DNA of 64,000 bases from Lewinellaceae bacterium (GTDB lineage: Bacteria; Bacteroidota; Bacteroidia; Chitinophagales; Saprospiraceae), in the NCBI GenBank assembly GCA_020636005.1, contig JACJYR010000005.1:496001-560000 (forward strand), read 5' to 3'. This document shows, in pieces, positions 16,971 through 25,585 of the stretch (its first letter is position 1; each line of letters begins with the position of its first letter). The notes beneath the pieces are model-generated. The model had not been told where the DNA came from. It did not search any database and saw nothing but the letters and a program-made list of their open reading frames with translations. The translations under genes and the position numbers were made by a program.

Positions 16971-17747
16971 CGTCACCGACACGAAGAGCAATGCCATCCT
17001 GAAGGCAAAGGCTTTCCCCCCTCGGGCGTATCTGTATGGCGGACATCCAGCAGGTCAGACAGACCATGCTCGACCTGTTCCGCCAATGGGGGGTGCCGAA
17101 AGCCATCAGGAGTGACAACGGCGAGCCCTTCGGCGTGCCAACAAGGGATGTCATCCCCATCATGTCCCTTTGGCTGGCGGCGTGGGGCATCAGGCACATC
17201 CTCAACCGCCCCAAGCGGCCCACTGACAACGCAAACGTGGAGAACAACCAGGGCACGTCCGCCCGCTGGGCAGATGCATACAGATGTGCCAATGTAGGAC
17301 AATTGCAGGAAAGGCTCGACGAAGCGGCCCGTTGCCAGCGGGAAGTCTACAAGGTGACACGCCTTGGAAAGGTGACCAGAAAGGAACTCTTCCCCGAGCT
17401 TCACGACAATCCCAGAAAATTCGAGGAAGCCCGATTTGATGAGAACCTGGCATACGGGCTGCTTTCGCATGCCGTTTACCCAAGGAAAGTCTCCTCTGCC
17501 GGCACGATTGCCCTTTACTCAAAGAACTTTTCCGTCGGACTGAAACACAAGGGCACTGTCGTGTTCTGCAAGTTTTCGCCCAAGGATTTTGCATGGTTGT
17601 GCTTGGACAAAGACCAGAATATCCTTAGAACCATCTCTGATGATAGATTTTCAAAAGAAAACCTGTACAATTTAACCGTAAGTCAATGAACTGATTTTTC
17701 AAAACAATATGTCGTGCGTATTCATTAAAACTTTATGTCGCACCGCA
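16971..17747 (+). mobile_element. IS481-like element, truncated inverted copy B, 777 bp
   Basis: An exact reverse copy of 15616-16392, as judged from position-for-position agreement of the ORFs and ends. It lacks the first 578 bp of the element (left end and transposase N-terminus). It starts abruptly at CGTCACCGAC inside the transposase gene and ends with CTTTATGTCGCACCGCA followed by AACAT (17748-17752), the partner of the target repeat at 15611. Both outer termini of the A/B pair are therefore the same IS end. Confidence 0.85.
17036..17689 (+). pseudogene. Duplicate of IS481-like transposase C-terminal part
   Basis: 217 residues identical to the product of 15674-16327, with the same six-C run in front of it (about 17011-17016). 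It lacks the HTH and first catalytic Asp and so cannot act alone as a transposase. Confidence 0.85.
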
Positions 17748-17933
17748 AACATCAGACTCTTTAATCCATTTTTTTATCACGTCCCACTGCTCCTCATCAC
17801 CCGCTGCAAACAACTCCATTCCCGCAGGGATATGCCCTGCTTGCAAGATAGCTTCCACAGCCACTTGCCTTTCTTTGACCAAATCCATGTAAGTGGAGGA
17901 GACGAAAACCTGGAGTTTTTTCTTTGGTATCAT
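17748..17933 (-). pseudogene. DUF4062 gene, N-terminal fragment
   Basis: Starts MIPKKKLQVFVSSTYMDL at 17933 and continues KERQVAVEAILQAGHIPAGM through WDVIKKWIKESDV, the unmistakable front of a DUF4062 domain (VFVSSTYxDL, ERxAAxxAI, GHIPAGMELF). It is cut at codon 62 by the IS481-like element. Joining across one AACAT repeat gives …KESDV|LMLILGGRYGS…, in frame. DUF4062 is a flavodoxin/TIR-like domain found at the front of predicted NTPase and conflict proteins; its biochemical role is not established. Its ATG overlaps the DUF433 stop by 4 bp, so the two were co-translated. Confidence 0.85.
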
Positions 17934-18139
17934 TCAGAATTTATTTGGTTATTGGCTGCAAAATTGAGCACTTCCTGGATAGTTTCTTTTGATAAATATG
18001 GAAATTCTTCCAGCAAATTTTCAATAGAAGCACCAGAGGCGATTGTTTCAAGAATGAATTGGACACTAAGCCTCGTTCCTTTGATGATGGGTTTGCCACC
18101 AAGAATTCCTGGGTCTGTGGTAATGTATTTGTACTTCAT
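17930..18139 (-). CDS. DUF433 domain protein
   Basis: 69 residues, complete: ITTDPGILGGKPIIKGTRLS (the DUF433 signature G-G-x-P-x-I-x-G-T-R) followed by helices VQFILETIASG and SIENLLEEFPYLSKETIQEV. DUF433 proteins are small HTH-like proteins usually paired with a PIN-like (DUF5615) toxin as predicted antitoxins. Here no such partner exists; instead the gene overlaps the start of the broken DUF4062 gene by 4 bp. Confidence 0.88.
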   Translation of the reverse strand: MKYKYITTDPGILGGKPIIKGTRLSVQFILETIASGASIENLLEEFPYLSKETIQEVLNFAANNQINSE

Positions 18140-18153
18140 AAAGTGGGAATTAA

Positions 18154-19875
18154 TTAGGCAATAGCTTTTTCCACCACATCCAACCGCTCCCCAATCCCCC
18201 GCTGCCGTTCCCCCAACCTCCCAATCTGCCCTTCCTCCTGCGCCAGCATCTCGTCAAAACCCTCAAAGTTGGCGTCAATCTTCACCTTGATGTCCGTCAC
18301 GTAGGTGCGCAGTTTGCCGGAAAGTTCCGTTTGCAGGGCGTACCTGCCTTTCAGTATTTCCTTGTCAAAACCGTCCATGATTTTCTTGCGCTTGGCCGAT
18401 GAAGTGAAGCCGGCGAACAGCACGCCGATGGTCGTAAGGATACCGCCTGTGATGTCGAAAACGGCGAGCTTCGTGACGGCAGCGAGGATGACGCCCACCA
18501 CGGCGAGGCCGCTGCCCGTAGCGATGGACGTGGTGGGCGTCCGCTTGTCGGGGAAAAGATGGTCGGCGGTGAAGTTTTCCGGGCGGTTGAGGAAGCGGTG
18601 AAAGGTGTCCTGCAACTCCTGCAGCACATTGGCCCGGCGCTCGGCGATGTCGCTGAAAATTTCGTGGTTGTTGCGCAGCACGGTCTGGCTCGACTGGATT
18701 TTCAGGTCAATCAGCTTGGCCATTTGCTGGATGCTGTCGGCGAGGTCGGCCACGTTTTCGTTGAGCTTTTTCTGCAGTTCGAGGTGGAGTTCCTGATCGA
18801 GGTCTTTGGCGAGGCCCTCCAGCCATTGCTGGGCGTTTGCTTTTTTGGTGAAAATACCGGCGATGCTCCGGCGCAGCAGCGTAAAAAATGAGAGGCCATC
18901 GTTCAATTCCTGCTCTTTGGCTTGGGTGATGCGGTCGTAGCCGGCGATGAGGTTTTCCACGAGCATGTCCACTTGGCGCAGCGACTTAGACTCCTGTTTT
19001 TCAAGGTTTTGCGCCACGTCTTTCCGGAAAGCAACGTCCAGTTCCCATTGCTTGCGGCGGTCGGCCACGCCCTTGGCAATACGCTCGTTGAGATTGCGGC
19101 TGGTGGAGATATTGTTCTGCAATTTCAAGATGGGTGCCTTGCCGCCCGTGATGTTTTCTTTGATAAAATGGCGCAGCGGGAGGAAGCCGCTTTCGCTTTC
19201 GTTGCCCTCTATTTCCTGTTTGGCGGACACGGCGAAAACGTGCGGCTCATGGATGCCTTTTTTCACGGCGTGATCGAACACCCCTTTTTCATTCACCGCC
19301 AAATCCTCACTGTTCATCAGGTCTTTTTGCTGTAAAACAAAAACCACTTTGCGCCGCCACTCGGTGTTGATAAAATCAAAAAACTCCCAGGCCGATTGGC
19401 GGTACGGGTTTTTTGCCTCAAAAACAAAAACGATGAGGTCGCTGGCCGGGATGAAGCGCTCGGTGATTTCCTGGTGGTGCTCCACGATGGTGTTCGTGCC
19501 GGGCGTGTCCACGATGGCTATCTCTTTGAGGATTTCGACGGGCTGGGTGATTTTTTTCAGGTAGGGGTTGATAGTGATCACCTCCTCTTTTTCACCCCAA
19601 ATCACCTGCTGGATGGTGTCCGTCATGGGCTGGGGCGCCACCCGGCAGATTTCCTTTCCTGTTGACAATAAGGCATTTACGAAACTGCTCTTCCCCGCCT
19701 TCACCTCGCCCACGATGACGAACATGAACGGCTCGTTGATGCGGTTGCGCAGGTCGCTCACGGTGCGGGCCAGTTCGTCGTGGTGGATCTGAACGGTGAG
19801 ATCGTGCAGGTCTTTGACGATCTCGTCAATCTGGGAGCGGAGGGTTTGGAGTTTGTCGTCAAGTATGTTGGTCAT
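18154..19875 (-). CDS. Bacterial dynamin-family GTPase
   Basis: 573 residues. GTPase motifs: G1 GEVKAGKSS (56-64), G3 DTPG (123-126), G4-like QKD (183-185). A hydrophobic hairpin at about 450-490 (GLAVVGVILAAVTKLAVF … GGILTTIGVLFAGF) would insert in membrane, and flanking helices form the stalk. Such proteins remodel or tether membranes; some act in phage defence or membrane-damage tolerance. It lies 14 bp downstream (on the coding strand, upstream) of DUF433-DUF4062 and probably forms one transcript with them. G4 lacks the usual Asn/Thr, which is common in this family. Confidence 0.88.
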   Translation of the reverse strand: MTNILDDKLQTLRSQIDEIVKDLHDLTVQIHHDELARTVSDLRNRINEPFMFVIVGEVKAGKSSFVNALLSTGKEICRVAPQPMTDTIQQVIWGEKEEVITINPYLKKITQPVEILKEIAIVDTPGTNTIVEHHQEITERFIPASDLIVFVFEAKNPYRQSAWEFFDFINTEWRRKVVFVLQQKDLMNSEDLAVNEKGVFDHAVKKGIHEPHVFAVSAKQEIEGNESESGFLPLRHFIKENITGGKAPILKLQNNISTSRNLNERIAKGVADRRKQWELDVAFRKDVAQNLEKQESKSLRQVDMLVENLIAGYDRITQAKEQELNDGLSFFTLLRRSIAGIFTKKANAQQWLEGLAKDLDQELHLELQKKLNENVADLADSIQQMAKLIDLKIQSSQTVLRNNHEIFSDIAERRANVLQELQDTFHRFLNRPENFTADHLFPDKRTPTTSIATGSGLAVVGVILAAVTKLAVFDITGGILTTIGVLFAGFTSSAKRKKIMDGFDKEILKGRYALQTELSGKLRTYVTDIKVKIDANFEGFDEMLAQEEGQIGRLGERQRGIGERLDVVEKAIA

Positions 19876-19901
19876 TGTTTTTGTGTTGTTAGACAGGCGG
19901 A

Positions 19902-20771
19902 TTATTTGCCTTCAAGCAGCTTCCGCAGGCGCTCAATTTCCTTTTCTTTCTCTTCGATCTCCTTTTCTTTCCCTTCGATTTCTTTTTGATTATCGGCCAA
20001 TATTTTTTGTTGCCTGGCAATGGTTCGCTCCTGCATCCTCAGCCCTTCCAATATGTCGTCTTCCCCGATCATGGTGTCCCTGATCTTTCTTTCGGAACCT
20101 GCCATTTGCAACCGCCGGACAATGGGACGGAATTTTTCGGGAAAATCTTCCTCGTTCACATCCAGTATGTGGCTGCCGCTGTACCTATTGGCTTGATCGA
20201 ACACGCTCAACAGTACTAAAAGCTCTGTCTGCCGCTTATTTTTCAATGCCGGAATCTGTATGATGAAACTATCATGGGTCAGGCTCTCAATGAATTCTTC
20301 TTTTTCTTCCAGGGGCTTTCCCGATACCACATCTATGCATTGCCTGTTCACCTTTATCACGGGAGCATCTGTGTGTTCCAGCTTGTGGCCGAGAAAGTAG
20401 ATAGTCAATATTGGCAAGGTTATGTAACGTTCTCCCCCACTATCCATTACCACTTTTGCAGTGTTGTTGTCGTCGGCGTACTGATAGCCCAGGTAACGCC
20501 TGAACCGCATAATATCCGATGGGTACTTGGCTTTTTGTATTTCAATCAGTACCAGTTTCAACTCGCCGGACCTGGCCTTTATTTTTGCAGCAAAATCCAA
20601 CCTGTACACAGCGATCGAGGGCGTGTCTAATCCGTAGGCACGTTCTGTGGGGCGCAATTCCAATTCGACAATTTCCTCCCCAATGATGGCCGACAAGAAA
20701 ATCCTGGCCACTTTGTTGTCGTCCATCATGTACTTGAAGACGGTATCGTAGATTGGATTTGCGATTAGCAT
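19902..20771 (-). CDS. Rpn-family / PD-(D/E)XK nuclease-like protein
   Basis: 289 residues. The front (NPIYDTVFKYMMDDNKVARI) and the catalytic core YRLDFAAKIK … KLVLIEIQKAKYPSD match the Rpn/PDDEXK transposase-like nuclease family, promoters of RecA-independent recombination in E. coli; D, E and K of the core are present. A charged coiled coil of EKEIE repeats occupies about 240-289, caused by a purine-rich low-complexity tract. A second, differently built member is at 62655-63533. 26 bp from the dynamin gene. Confidence 0.85.
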   Translation of the reverse strand: MLIANPIYDTVFKYMMDDNKVARIFLSAIIGEEIVELELRPTERAYGLDTPSIAVYRLDFAAKIKARSGELKLVLIEIQKAKYPSDIMRFRRYLGYQYADDNNTAKVVMDSGGERYITLPILTIYFLGHKLEHTDAPVIKVNRQCIDVVSGKPLEEKEEFIESLTHDSFIIQIPALKNKRQTELLVLLSVFDQANRYSGSHILDVNEEDFPEKFRPIVRRLQMAGSERKIRDTMIGEDDILEGLRMQERTIARQQKILADNQKEIEGKEKEIEEKEKEIERLRKLLEGK

Positions 20772-20836
20772 GAAGCAGTAATTTTTGCAAAAATAATCAA
20801 AACGGCACGAAGCTTTGCCTTTTAAAAATCAACCCA

Positions 20837-22855
20837 TCACCTCACCCGAAAAGTAATCGGTAGCTGGTACAAAACCCTGACAGGGTCCCCCTTTGTACTC
20901 AAGCCCGGCTTGAACCGGGGCATCATTTTCACCAGGCGCACGGCCTCTGCGCCGCAACCTCCACCAATTTCGTTGAGGTATTTCACATCAGTGATGCTGC
21001 CGTCTTTTTCAACGACAAATTCAACGTTCACCGTGCCCTCTATACCCTTGCGCAAGGCCTCGTCAGGGTATTTTATGCGGTCACGGATGAAGTCCCGAAT
21101 TTCATCTACTGTGCATTTTTCTTGCTTAGACTGCTTCTTTTTATCGCAGCCTTTGTAAATAGGTTTCCGAGCCGCCGACTTCATCGGCACTGGTTTTTCA
21201 GGCTGGGGTGGCGTTTCAGTCACTGGTTCTTCTTTGGGTTTGGTCGGCGTGTTCGTAGGCGTTACGGTTGGATTGGTTTTGGGCGGCTCGGGCTTTGGTG
21301 GGGCAGGTTTTTTGCGCTTGCGGGTGACGCCCGTGGTCGGTTTTTTCTCCTCTTTTTTCACCGGGGCTTTGTCCAGTTTTTCAACAAAAAGGCTATCGGA
21401 AATAGACCTCCCTTTCGCATCCTGCAGGATGAGTTCGTAGTTGCCGGGGGCTATATCCGGGCGGGGAATTGAAAATGCACCGCCCGAGTCCCTCGACACT
21501 TGTTTATAAGTCGTATCTGCATTTATGAAAGAGAAAAAGTAAGGTGGCACACCGCCGTCCAGGTTTACATTCAACACCGAATCAGTGAGTTGCCAGGAGA
21601 AAATGACATCTTTCACCAAAGGCTTCCGGGCCTGTTCCAGCATCAGGTAGGCTTCGGTTACATGTTTGCCGTCCGGGAATTCTTTTATGTAGGCCAACAA
21701 TTGGGTAGTGTCGGCGGCAGGAACTGTTTTACTCCAAAATGCGGCATCCAAACTATCAATTTTCTCCTGGGCGGCAATGGCTTCCGGGCTTCCAGGGCGC
21801 TGCCTTTTTATGTTTTCCAATTCTTTTACACTGCTGACCTCCGCCACTGACGGCACGTCGTTCTTATTGGGGTCTCCCAGGTATTTGAACAAAGCAAAAG
21901 AAGCCACCACCAGCACCAAAAGCGCCGATAGTGCACTCATCACCCGCTTCAATGGAAAAGGCGATTTTGGGGAAGGGCCTAATGGACCAGGTTCTATTAC
22001 TGGGCTGTAGGGTACCTGCCCCCCACCCCCAGGCTGCGGAGGTGGTGGTGTTACTGCTCCGCCCCTGTCCACTTCTTCCTGGCCGGCCTGCTGTGCATTG
22101 GCCATATTGATCGCAACACCGGAACTGACAAAAGCAGCGGCCTCCCCCTTTTCCGGTATTGGCGTGGTGAAAATCTCCACCTGCTCCTCCAGCACCACCG
22201 TCCGTTTGCGCTCCACACCTTCCTTTATTTCGATGACGGATATTTTCAAAATCAGCGGATGGTTGCCTGCTTTTAAGGGTTTTACATAAAAAAGCCACTC
22301 GGTAGAAAGGTCTTTGTCCACGAACTGGACGGCATCGGAAAAGGTGCGGATAGCAAAGGCATTTTCCGGATCGGGGTCGAGCAACTCCACACCCATTACG
22401 TCGGAGATGCGGATGTCTTTTACCACATCGTCTTGTTTTACCTCGATTCCTTCCAGCAGGATTTGGCGGTCAAACGCCACCCGGACGATGCACTTTATCT
22501 CCTCGTTCAGCACCATTTGGTCGGGGATGCGGTAAAATACTTCGCCGTTGTAAATATCGGGCTGGCCAGCCTGGGCTGCGCCATCATTTTTTGCCAAATG
22601 GCTGTCCGTCAAGGAGTTGATGAAATCAAGAATATCTTTTCGGATTTTGTTGAACGCCAGTTGGGCGTCTTCATTTGACAAAATGCCCTGCAGCAACTGG
22701 TGGTTTACCTCCCGGTAGCGTGCTTCAATCAGGATGAGGTCATTGTATTTGTCGGTGCCGTTGGGCAAAACGTTTTTGATGGCCTGGATGACGAGGTCAA
22801 TGCCCTCTGGCAGGGTATCCCTCAGTTCTTTCTGGATGTCGGCAAGAGTTTTCAT
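20837..22855 (-). CDS. Effector-associated-like domain + beta domain + TM + TonB C-terminal domain
   Basis: 672 residues with four parts. Residues 1-85 are a helical bundle (DKYNDLILIEARYREVN and GILSNEDAQLAFNKIRKDIL) resembling the effector-associated domains (EAD11-like) of bacterial conflict proteins. Residues ~105-235 are a beta-rich domain (YRIPDQMVLNEEIKCIVRVA). A single transmembrane helix follows at ~303-325, then a Pro/Lys-rich spacer (~510-570). Residues ~575-672 form a TonB C-terminal domain (RKGIEGTVNVEFVVEKDGSI, ending PITFRVR). The N-terminus should be cytoplasmic and the TonB end periplasmic. It may couple a cytoplasmic sensor to an outer-membrane partner; this is inference. 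It is the first gene of the run with Rpn and dynamin. Confidence 0.75.
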   Translation of the reverse strand: MKTLADIQKELRDTLPEGIDLVIQAIKNVLPNGTDKYNDLILIEARYREVNHQLLQGILSNEDAQLAFNKIRKDILDFINSLTDSHLAKNDGAAQAGQPDIYNGEVFYRIPDQMVLNEEIKCIVRVAFDRQILLEGIEVKQDDVVKDIRISDVMGVELLDPDPENAFAIRTFSDAVQFVDKDLSTEWLFYVKPLKAGNHPLILKISVIEIKEGVERKRTVVLEEQVEIFTTPIPEKGEAAAFVSSGVAINMANAQQAGQEEVDRGGAVTPPPPQPGGGGQVPYSPVIEPGPLGPSPKSPFPLKRVMSALSALLVLVVASFALFKYLGDPNKNDVPSVAEVSSVKELENIKRQRPGSPEAIAAQEKIDSLDAAFWSKTVPAADTTQLLAYIKEFPDGKHVTEAYLMLEQARKPLVKDVIFSWQLTDSVLNVNLDGGVPPYFFSFINADTTYKQVSRDSGGAFSIPRPDIAPGNYELILQDAKGRSISDSLFVEKLDKAPVKKEEKKPTTGVTRKRKKPAPPKPEPPKTNPTVTPTNTPTKPKEEPVTETPPQPEKPVPMKSAARKPIYKGCDKKKQSKQEKCTVDEIRDFIRDRIKYPDEALRKGIEGTVNVEFVVEKDGSITDVKYLNEIGGGCGAEAVRLVKMMPRFKPGLSTKGDPVRVLYQLPITFRVR

Positions 22856-22977
22856 GGATTGGGAATGTTATGCTCGTTCCCCCAAAGTATGGGTTCAAAT
22901 GTATTGGGTTTCGGGCGAATGGCAAAACAATGGGACAATGAGAGAATGAGACAAAGAGTGAATGAGGGCACGGCTGG

Positions 22978-23475
22978 TTATTTCACAATGGCGTAGATGA
23001 GTTCGTCAAGGATCTGACCGTTTTTGAAAATGGAACTTTTCAACGTGGCTTCATGGGTGAAGCCTGCTTTTTCCAGCACTTTTTGCGAACCTACGTTGCT
23101 GCTGAACGGGCGGGCGTAAAGGCGCACGATGTCAAAGGTTTCAAAGGCATAATCAATCATTTCCTTTACCACTTCGGTCATAATGCCTTTGCCCCAAAAT
23201 GGCTCGGCGAGCCAGTAGCCCATTTCGGCAGTCTTGAGGTGAATATCCTGCTGCGGGTGGACGCCAACGCCTCCAGATGCTTCGCCGTTTATTTCAATGG
23301 CGAAGATCCTGGTGGGAGTAGGGGCACTGGCCATGTGGATGAAATTTTTCCCCGCTTCCGCTGTGTATGGGTGCGGGAAATGGCCGGTGAGGTTTTGGGC
23401 GATTTTTGGGTTGTTGGCGTATCTGACCAGGGCGGGCAAATCGTCTATTGACCAAGGGCGGAGGTGGTATTTCAT
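22978..23475 (-). CDS. GNAT-family N-acetyltransferase (RimJ/RimL type)
   Basis: 165 residues starting MKYHLRPWSIDDLPAL. The acetyl-CoA loop appears as WGKGIMTEVVKEMIDYAF (Q/RxxGxG/A form) and the C-terminus GSQKVLEKAGFTHE is the usual GNAT end. Probably acetylates a protein N-terminus or a small amine; substrate unknown. It stands alone between a short intergenic region and the palindromic element. Confidence 0.9.
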   Translation of the reverse strand: MKYHLRPWSIDDLPALVRYANNPKIAQNLTGHFPHPYTAEAGKNFIHMASAPTPTRIFAIEINGEASGGVGVHPQQDIHLKTAEMGYWLAEPFWGKGIMTEVVKEMIDYAFETFDIVRLYARPFSSNVGSQKVLEKAGFTHEATLKSSIFKNGQILDELIYAIVK

Positions 23476-23511
23476 AACGGATATTGGATGATGGATGATT
23501 GTAAGTTTTCG

Positions 23512-23660
23512 TTCTTTGACAAATTCTGTGGAGTAAGGAAACCGTTAAAACGGTTTAGCACATAACCGCTTGATTTTCAACCCACGACTTAAGTCGTGGG
23601 TTGAAAATTGGCTATCACTTTGAGCCGTTTTAATGGATGACCACAAGATTTGTCAAAGAA
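23512..23660. repeat. 149-bp palindromic MITE-like element
   Basis: Ends 23512-23531 and 23641-23660 are inverted repeats (TTCTTTGACAAATTCTGTGG against TTCTTTGACAAATCTTGTGG, 18/20). Inside, AAAACGGTT / AGCCGTTTT pair again, and the centre is a perfect 36-bp palindrome (23573-23608, arms ATTTTCAACCCACGACTT). No coding capacity. The whole 149 bp can fold on itself. Confidence 0.8.
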
Positions 23661-23709
23661 GCTAATTTTTAAACGAACTATATTTATTCGGTTTAAATTC
23701 CAGCATTAT

Positions 23710-24351
23710 TCAGGAACTTGTTGATAAAACCTGCCGGGCACCAGGCCCGGCACAAAAGAGCAAATCCAGCGCGCTCAAATTGCCCAAAAACCCGTGCCTG
23801 TCTTCAAAAACCTGGGGGTAATAAACAGGCCGAAAATCAGCATTTTCAATTTTGGGGTTTATGGTGCCCCTCAAATCCAACAAGCCGGCAGGTTGCGCTT
23901 CGTATTTTTCGGTCACCCGGATTTCTGTTTGTAAACGGAAACATTTCACCAGAAACATCAACAAATCAAAATCCCAGTCCCACAGGTATTCATATTTTTT
24001 CTCGCTGTAAAATGGCTGCAAACTATCAGCATAATGTTCAAAAAACGGCGAGTTGCCGTAAGCCGTTTGGATGGCCTGCCAATGCTGCGACCGCCAGGGT
24101 TCGTCGTAGGCGATGCGAACTTCCCGGATGGGCTGCCGCTGGTTTTTGCCTTTTTTGAGGGGGATGCTGAGGCGCTGCACCCCGTTCACGGCGGCGATGT
24201 GGCAGCGGTTGCGGTACGAGCCTTTTGCGTAATGTTCGTGCTGTTCGAGGTAAACGACGGGATGGTTTGCCAGCAGGGAAAAATACTGGACGGGGGGGAG
24301 GTATTGTATTTCGAGCAGGGCAAAATCAGCGGTTTCTGGCAGCTTCTTCAT
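23710..24351 (-). CDS. WbqC family protein
   Basis: 213 residues. LLEIQYLPPVQYFSLL at the front, then YRNRCHIAAVNGVQRLSIPL and WRSQHWQAIQTAYGNSPFFEHY are WbqC signatures. The family occurs in O-antigen and other sugar clusters and is common in Bacteroidota; no activity is established. I start at the ATG at 24351 (MKKLPETADF); the frame extends to 24429, but that part overlaps the FAD oxidase coding region and looks like its shadow. It overlaps the oxidase gene end by 26 bp, so they are probably co-transcribed. Confidence 0.85.
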   Translation of the reverse strand: MKKLPETADFALLEIQYLPPVQYFSLLANHPVVYLEQHEHYAKGSYRNRCHIAAVNGVQRLSIPLKKGKNQRQPIREVRIAYDEPWRSQHWQAIQTAYGNSPFFEHYADSLQPFYSEKKYEYLWDWDFDLLMFLVKCFRLQTEIRVTEKYEAQPAGLLDLRGTINPKIENADFRPVYYPQVFEDRHGFLGNLSALDLLFCAGPGARQVLSTSS

Positions 24352-25510
24352 TTTCCTTATTTTGTTCCAAATGCCGCCAACGGAAACGGGGCAGCCATTT
24401 ATCATCCCCGCCCACGGCGGCGGCGGCAATCAATTTCCCTAAAATAGGCGCCATTTTGAAAGCGTGGCCGCTACCGCCTGCGGCCACGGTCAGCCCCTCT
24501 TTTTCCGGATGGCGGTCAATCCAGAAATGGCCGTCCAGTGTGTCGCAATAAAGACAGCGGCGGGTGAAAACAATGGGGTCGTTGGCCAGCAAAGGAAAAG
24601 ATTCTTTTAAAAATTGCCGCAAGAGCAAGGTATCGGCTTCCGTCACCACCCGCTCGTCCAATTCAGGGTGCAGGTTCAGCCCTTTGCCATGATTTCCAAT
24701 TTTCACCACACCGGCTATTGGGTGCAGTGGGAAGCCATACCAGCCCGAATTGGAAATATCGGCAGCAAAAACAGGCAATTTGGGATAGGAGGACAAATCC
24801 GGGCGGCTTGGCTTTATATGAAAAATGGGATGCCCGGTCGCTTTCATAAAAGGTTTCAATTCGGGTACAAGCAAAGGCGTGTAGGCCCCTGCGCACACAA
24901 CCACCTGGCCTGCAGCAAAACTTTGGCCTTCTTTGGTTTTCACCCCAGTGATGCCTCTTTTGGCTTCGATCAGGCGGGAAGCTGTTTGGTTTTCATGAAT
25001 TTCAACCCCCAATTTCCCGGCCCTGCCAACGAGCCATTCCACCACCCTCCCCGACTCGGCATAGCCAGCTTTTTGATGGTAAAAGCCGTCCACATAAGGA
25101 CTATTTGACAAAACCGGATAATTTTCCGAAATAGCATGGGCATCCAATCTTTCAGGAGCAAACCCTTTGCTCAAAAGAGCCTTGAAACTCTTCCATTCAA
25201 ACTGCTGCCGGCCTGTTTCCATCGGTTGTTTGCAGAGCAGCAAAAAGCCGGTTTCGTGGTAGAGCGTTTCGCCCGCCTCTTCGTTCCAGCGGTGCCAGCC
25301 TTCGATGCTTTCCGCCGCCATGTCCATATACTGTTCATCGGGGCCGTATTCCATGCGCACCACTTTGCTGATGTCGGTGGAGGCGGCCAAGGGATGTGGA
25401 ATGTGGCCGGGGTTGAGTAGCCCAACGTGGTGGCCACGCTGGCGCAGTTCGACCGCCGCCGTTATGCCGAAAATACCGCCACCGATAAGCAGGAAATCGT
25501 AGTGCCGCAT
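24326..25510 (-). CDS. FAD-dependent oxidoreductase (DAO / monomeric sarcosine oxidase-like)
   Basis: 394 residues. Dinucleotide site LLIGGGIFGITAAVELRQRG at the N-terminus, then ASTDISKVVRMEYG, which matches the HSRI/SR-type segment of monomeric sarcosine and N-methyltryptophan oxidases. The C-terminal GGSGHAFKMAPILGKLIA closes the FAD site. It would oxidise a secondary or N-methyl amine with O2; the substrate is unknown. The family Cys for covalent FAD is replaced by the context GGSGHAFK, so flavin attachment is probably non-covalent. First gene of a pair with wbqC. Confidence 0.85.
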   Translation of the reverse strand: MRHYDFLLIGGGIFGITAAVELRQRGHHVGLLNPGHIPHPLAASTDISKVVRMEYGPDEQYMDMAAESIEGWHRWNEEAGETLYHETGFLLLCKQPMETGRQQFEWKSFKALLSKGFAPERLDAHAISENYPVLSNSPYVDGFYHQKAGYAESGRVVEWLVGRAGKLGVEIHENQTASRLIEAKRGITGVKTKEGQSFAAGQVVVCAGAYTPLLVPELKPFMKATGHPIFHIKPSRPDLSSYPKLPVFAADISNSGWYGFPLHPIAGVVKIGNHGKGLNLHPELDERVVTEADTLLLRQFLKESFPLLANDPIVFTRRCLYCDTLDGHFWIDRHPEKEGLTVAAGGSGHAFKMAPILGKLIAAAAVGGDDKWLPRFRWRHLEQNKENEEAARNR

Positions 25511-25585
25511 GGTTTTGCATTTGCGGCGGGCAAGGTAGGGAGAAAGTTTTTTTTCAATACCTTCACCTTTAAAACTATCTCTTTT

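Noticed and set aside
15616..17747. Composite transposon carrying cargo between two IS copies
   Set aside because: The two copies abut directly and leave no cargo; copy B is truncated and shares its only target duplication with copy A.
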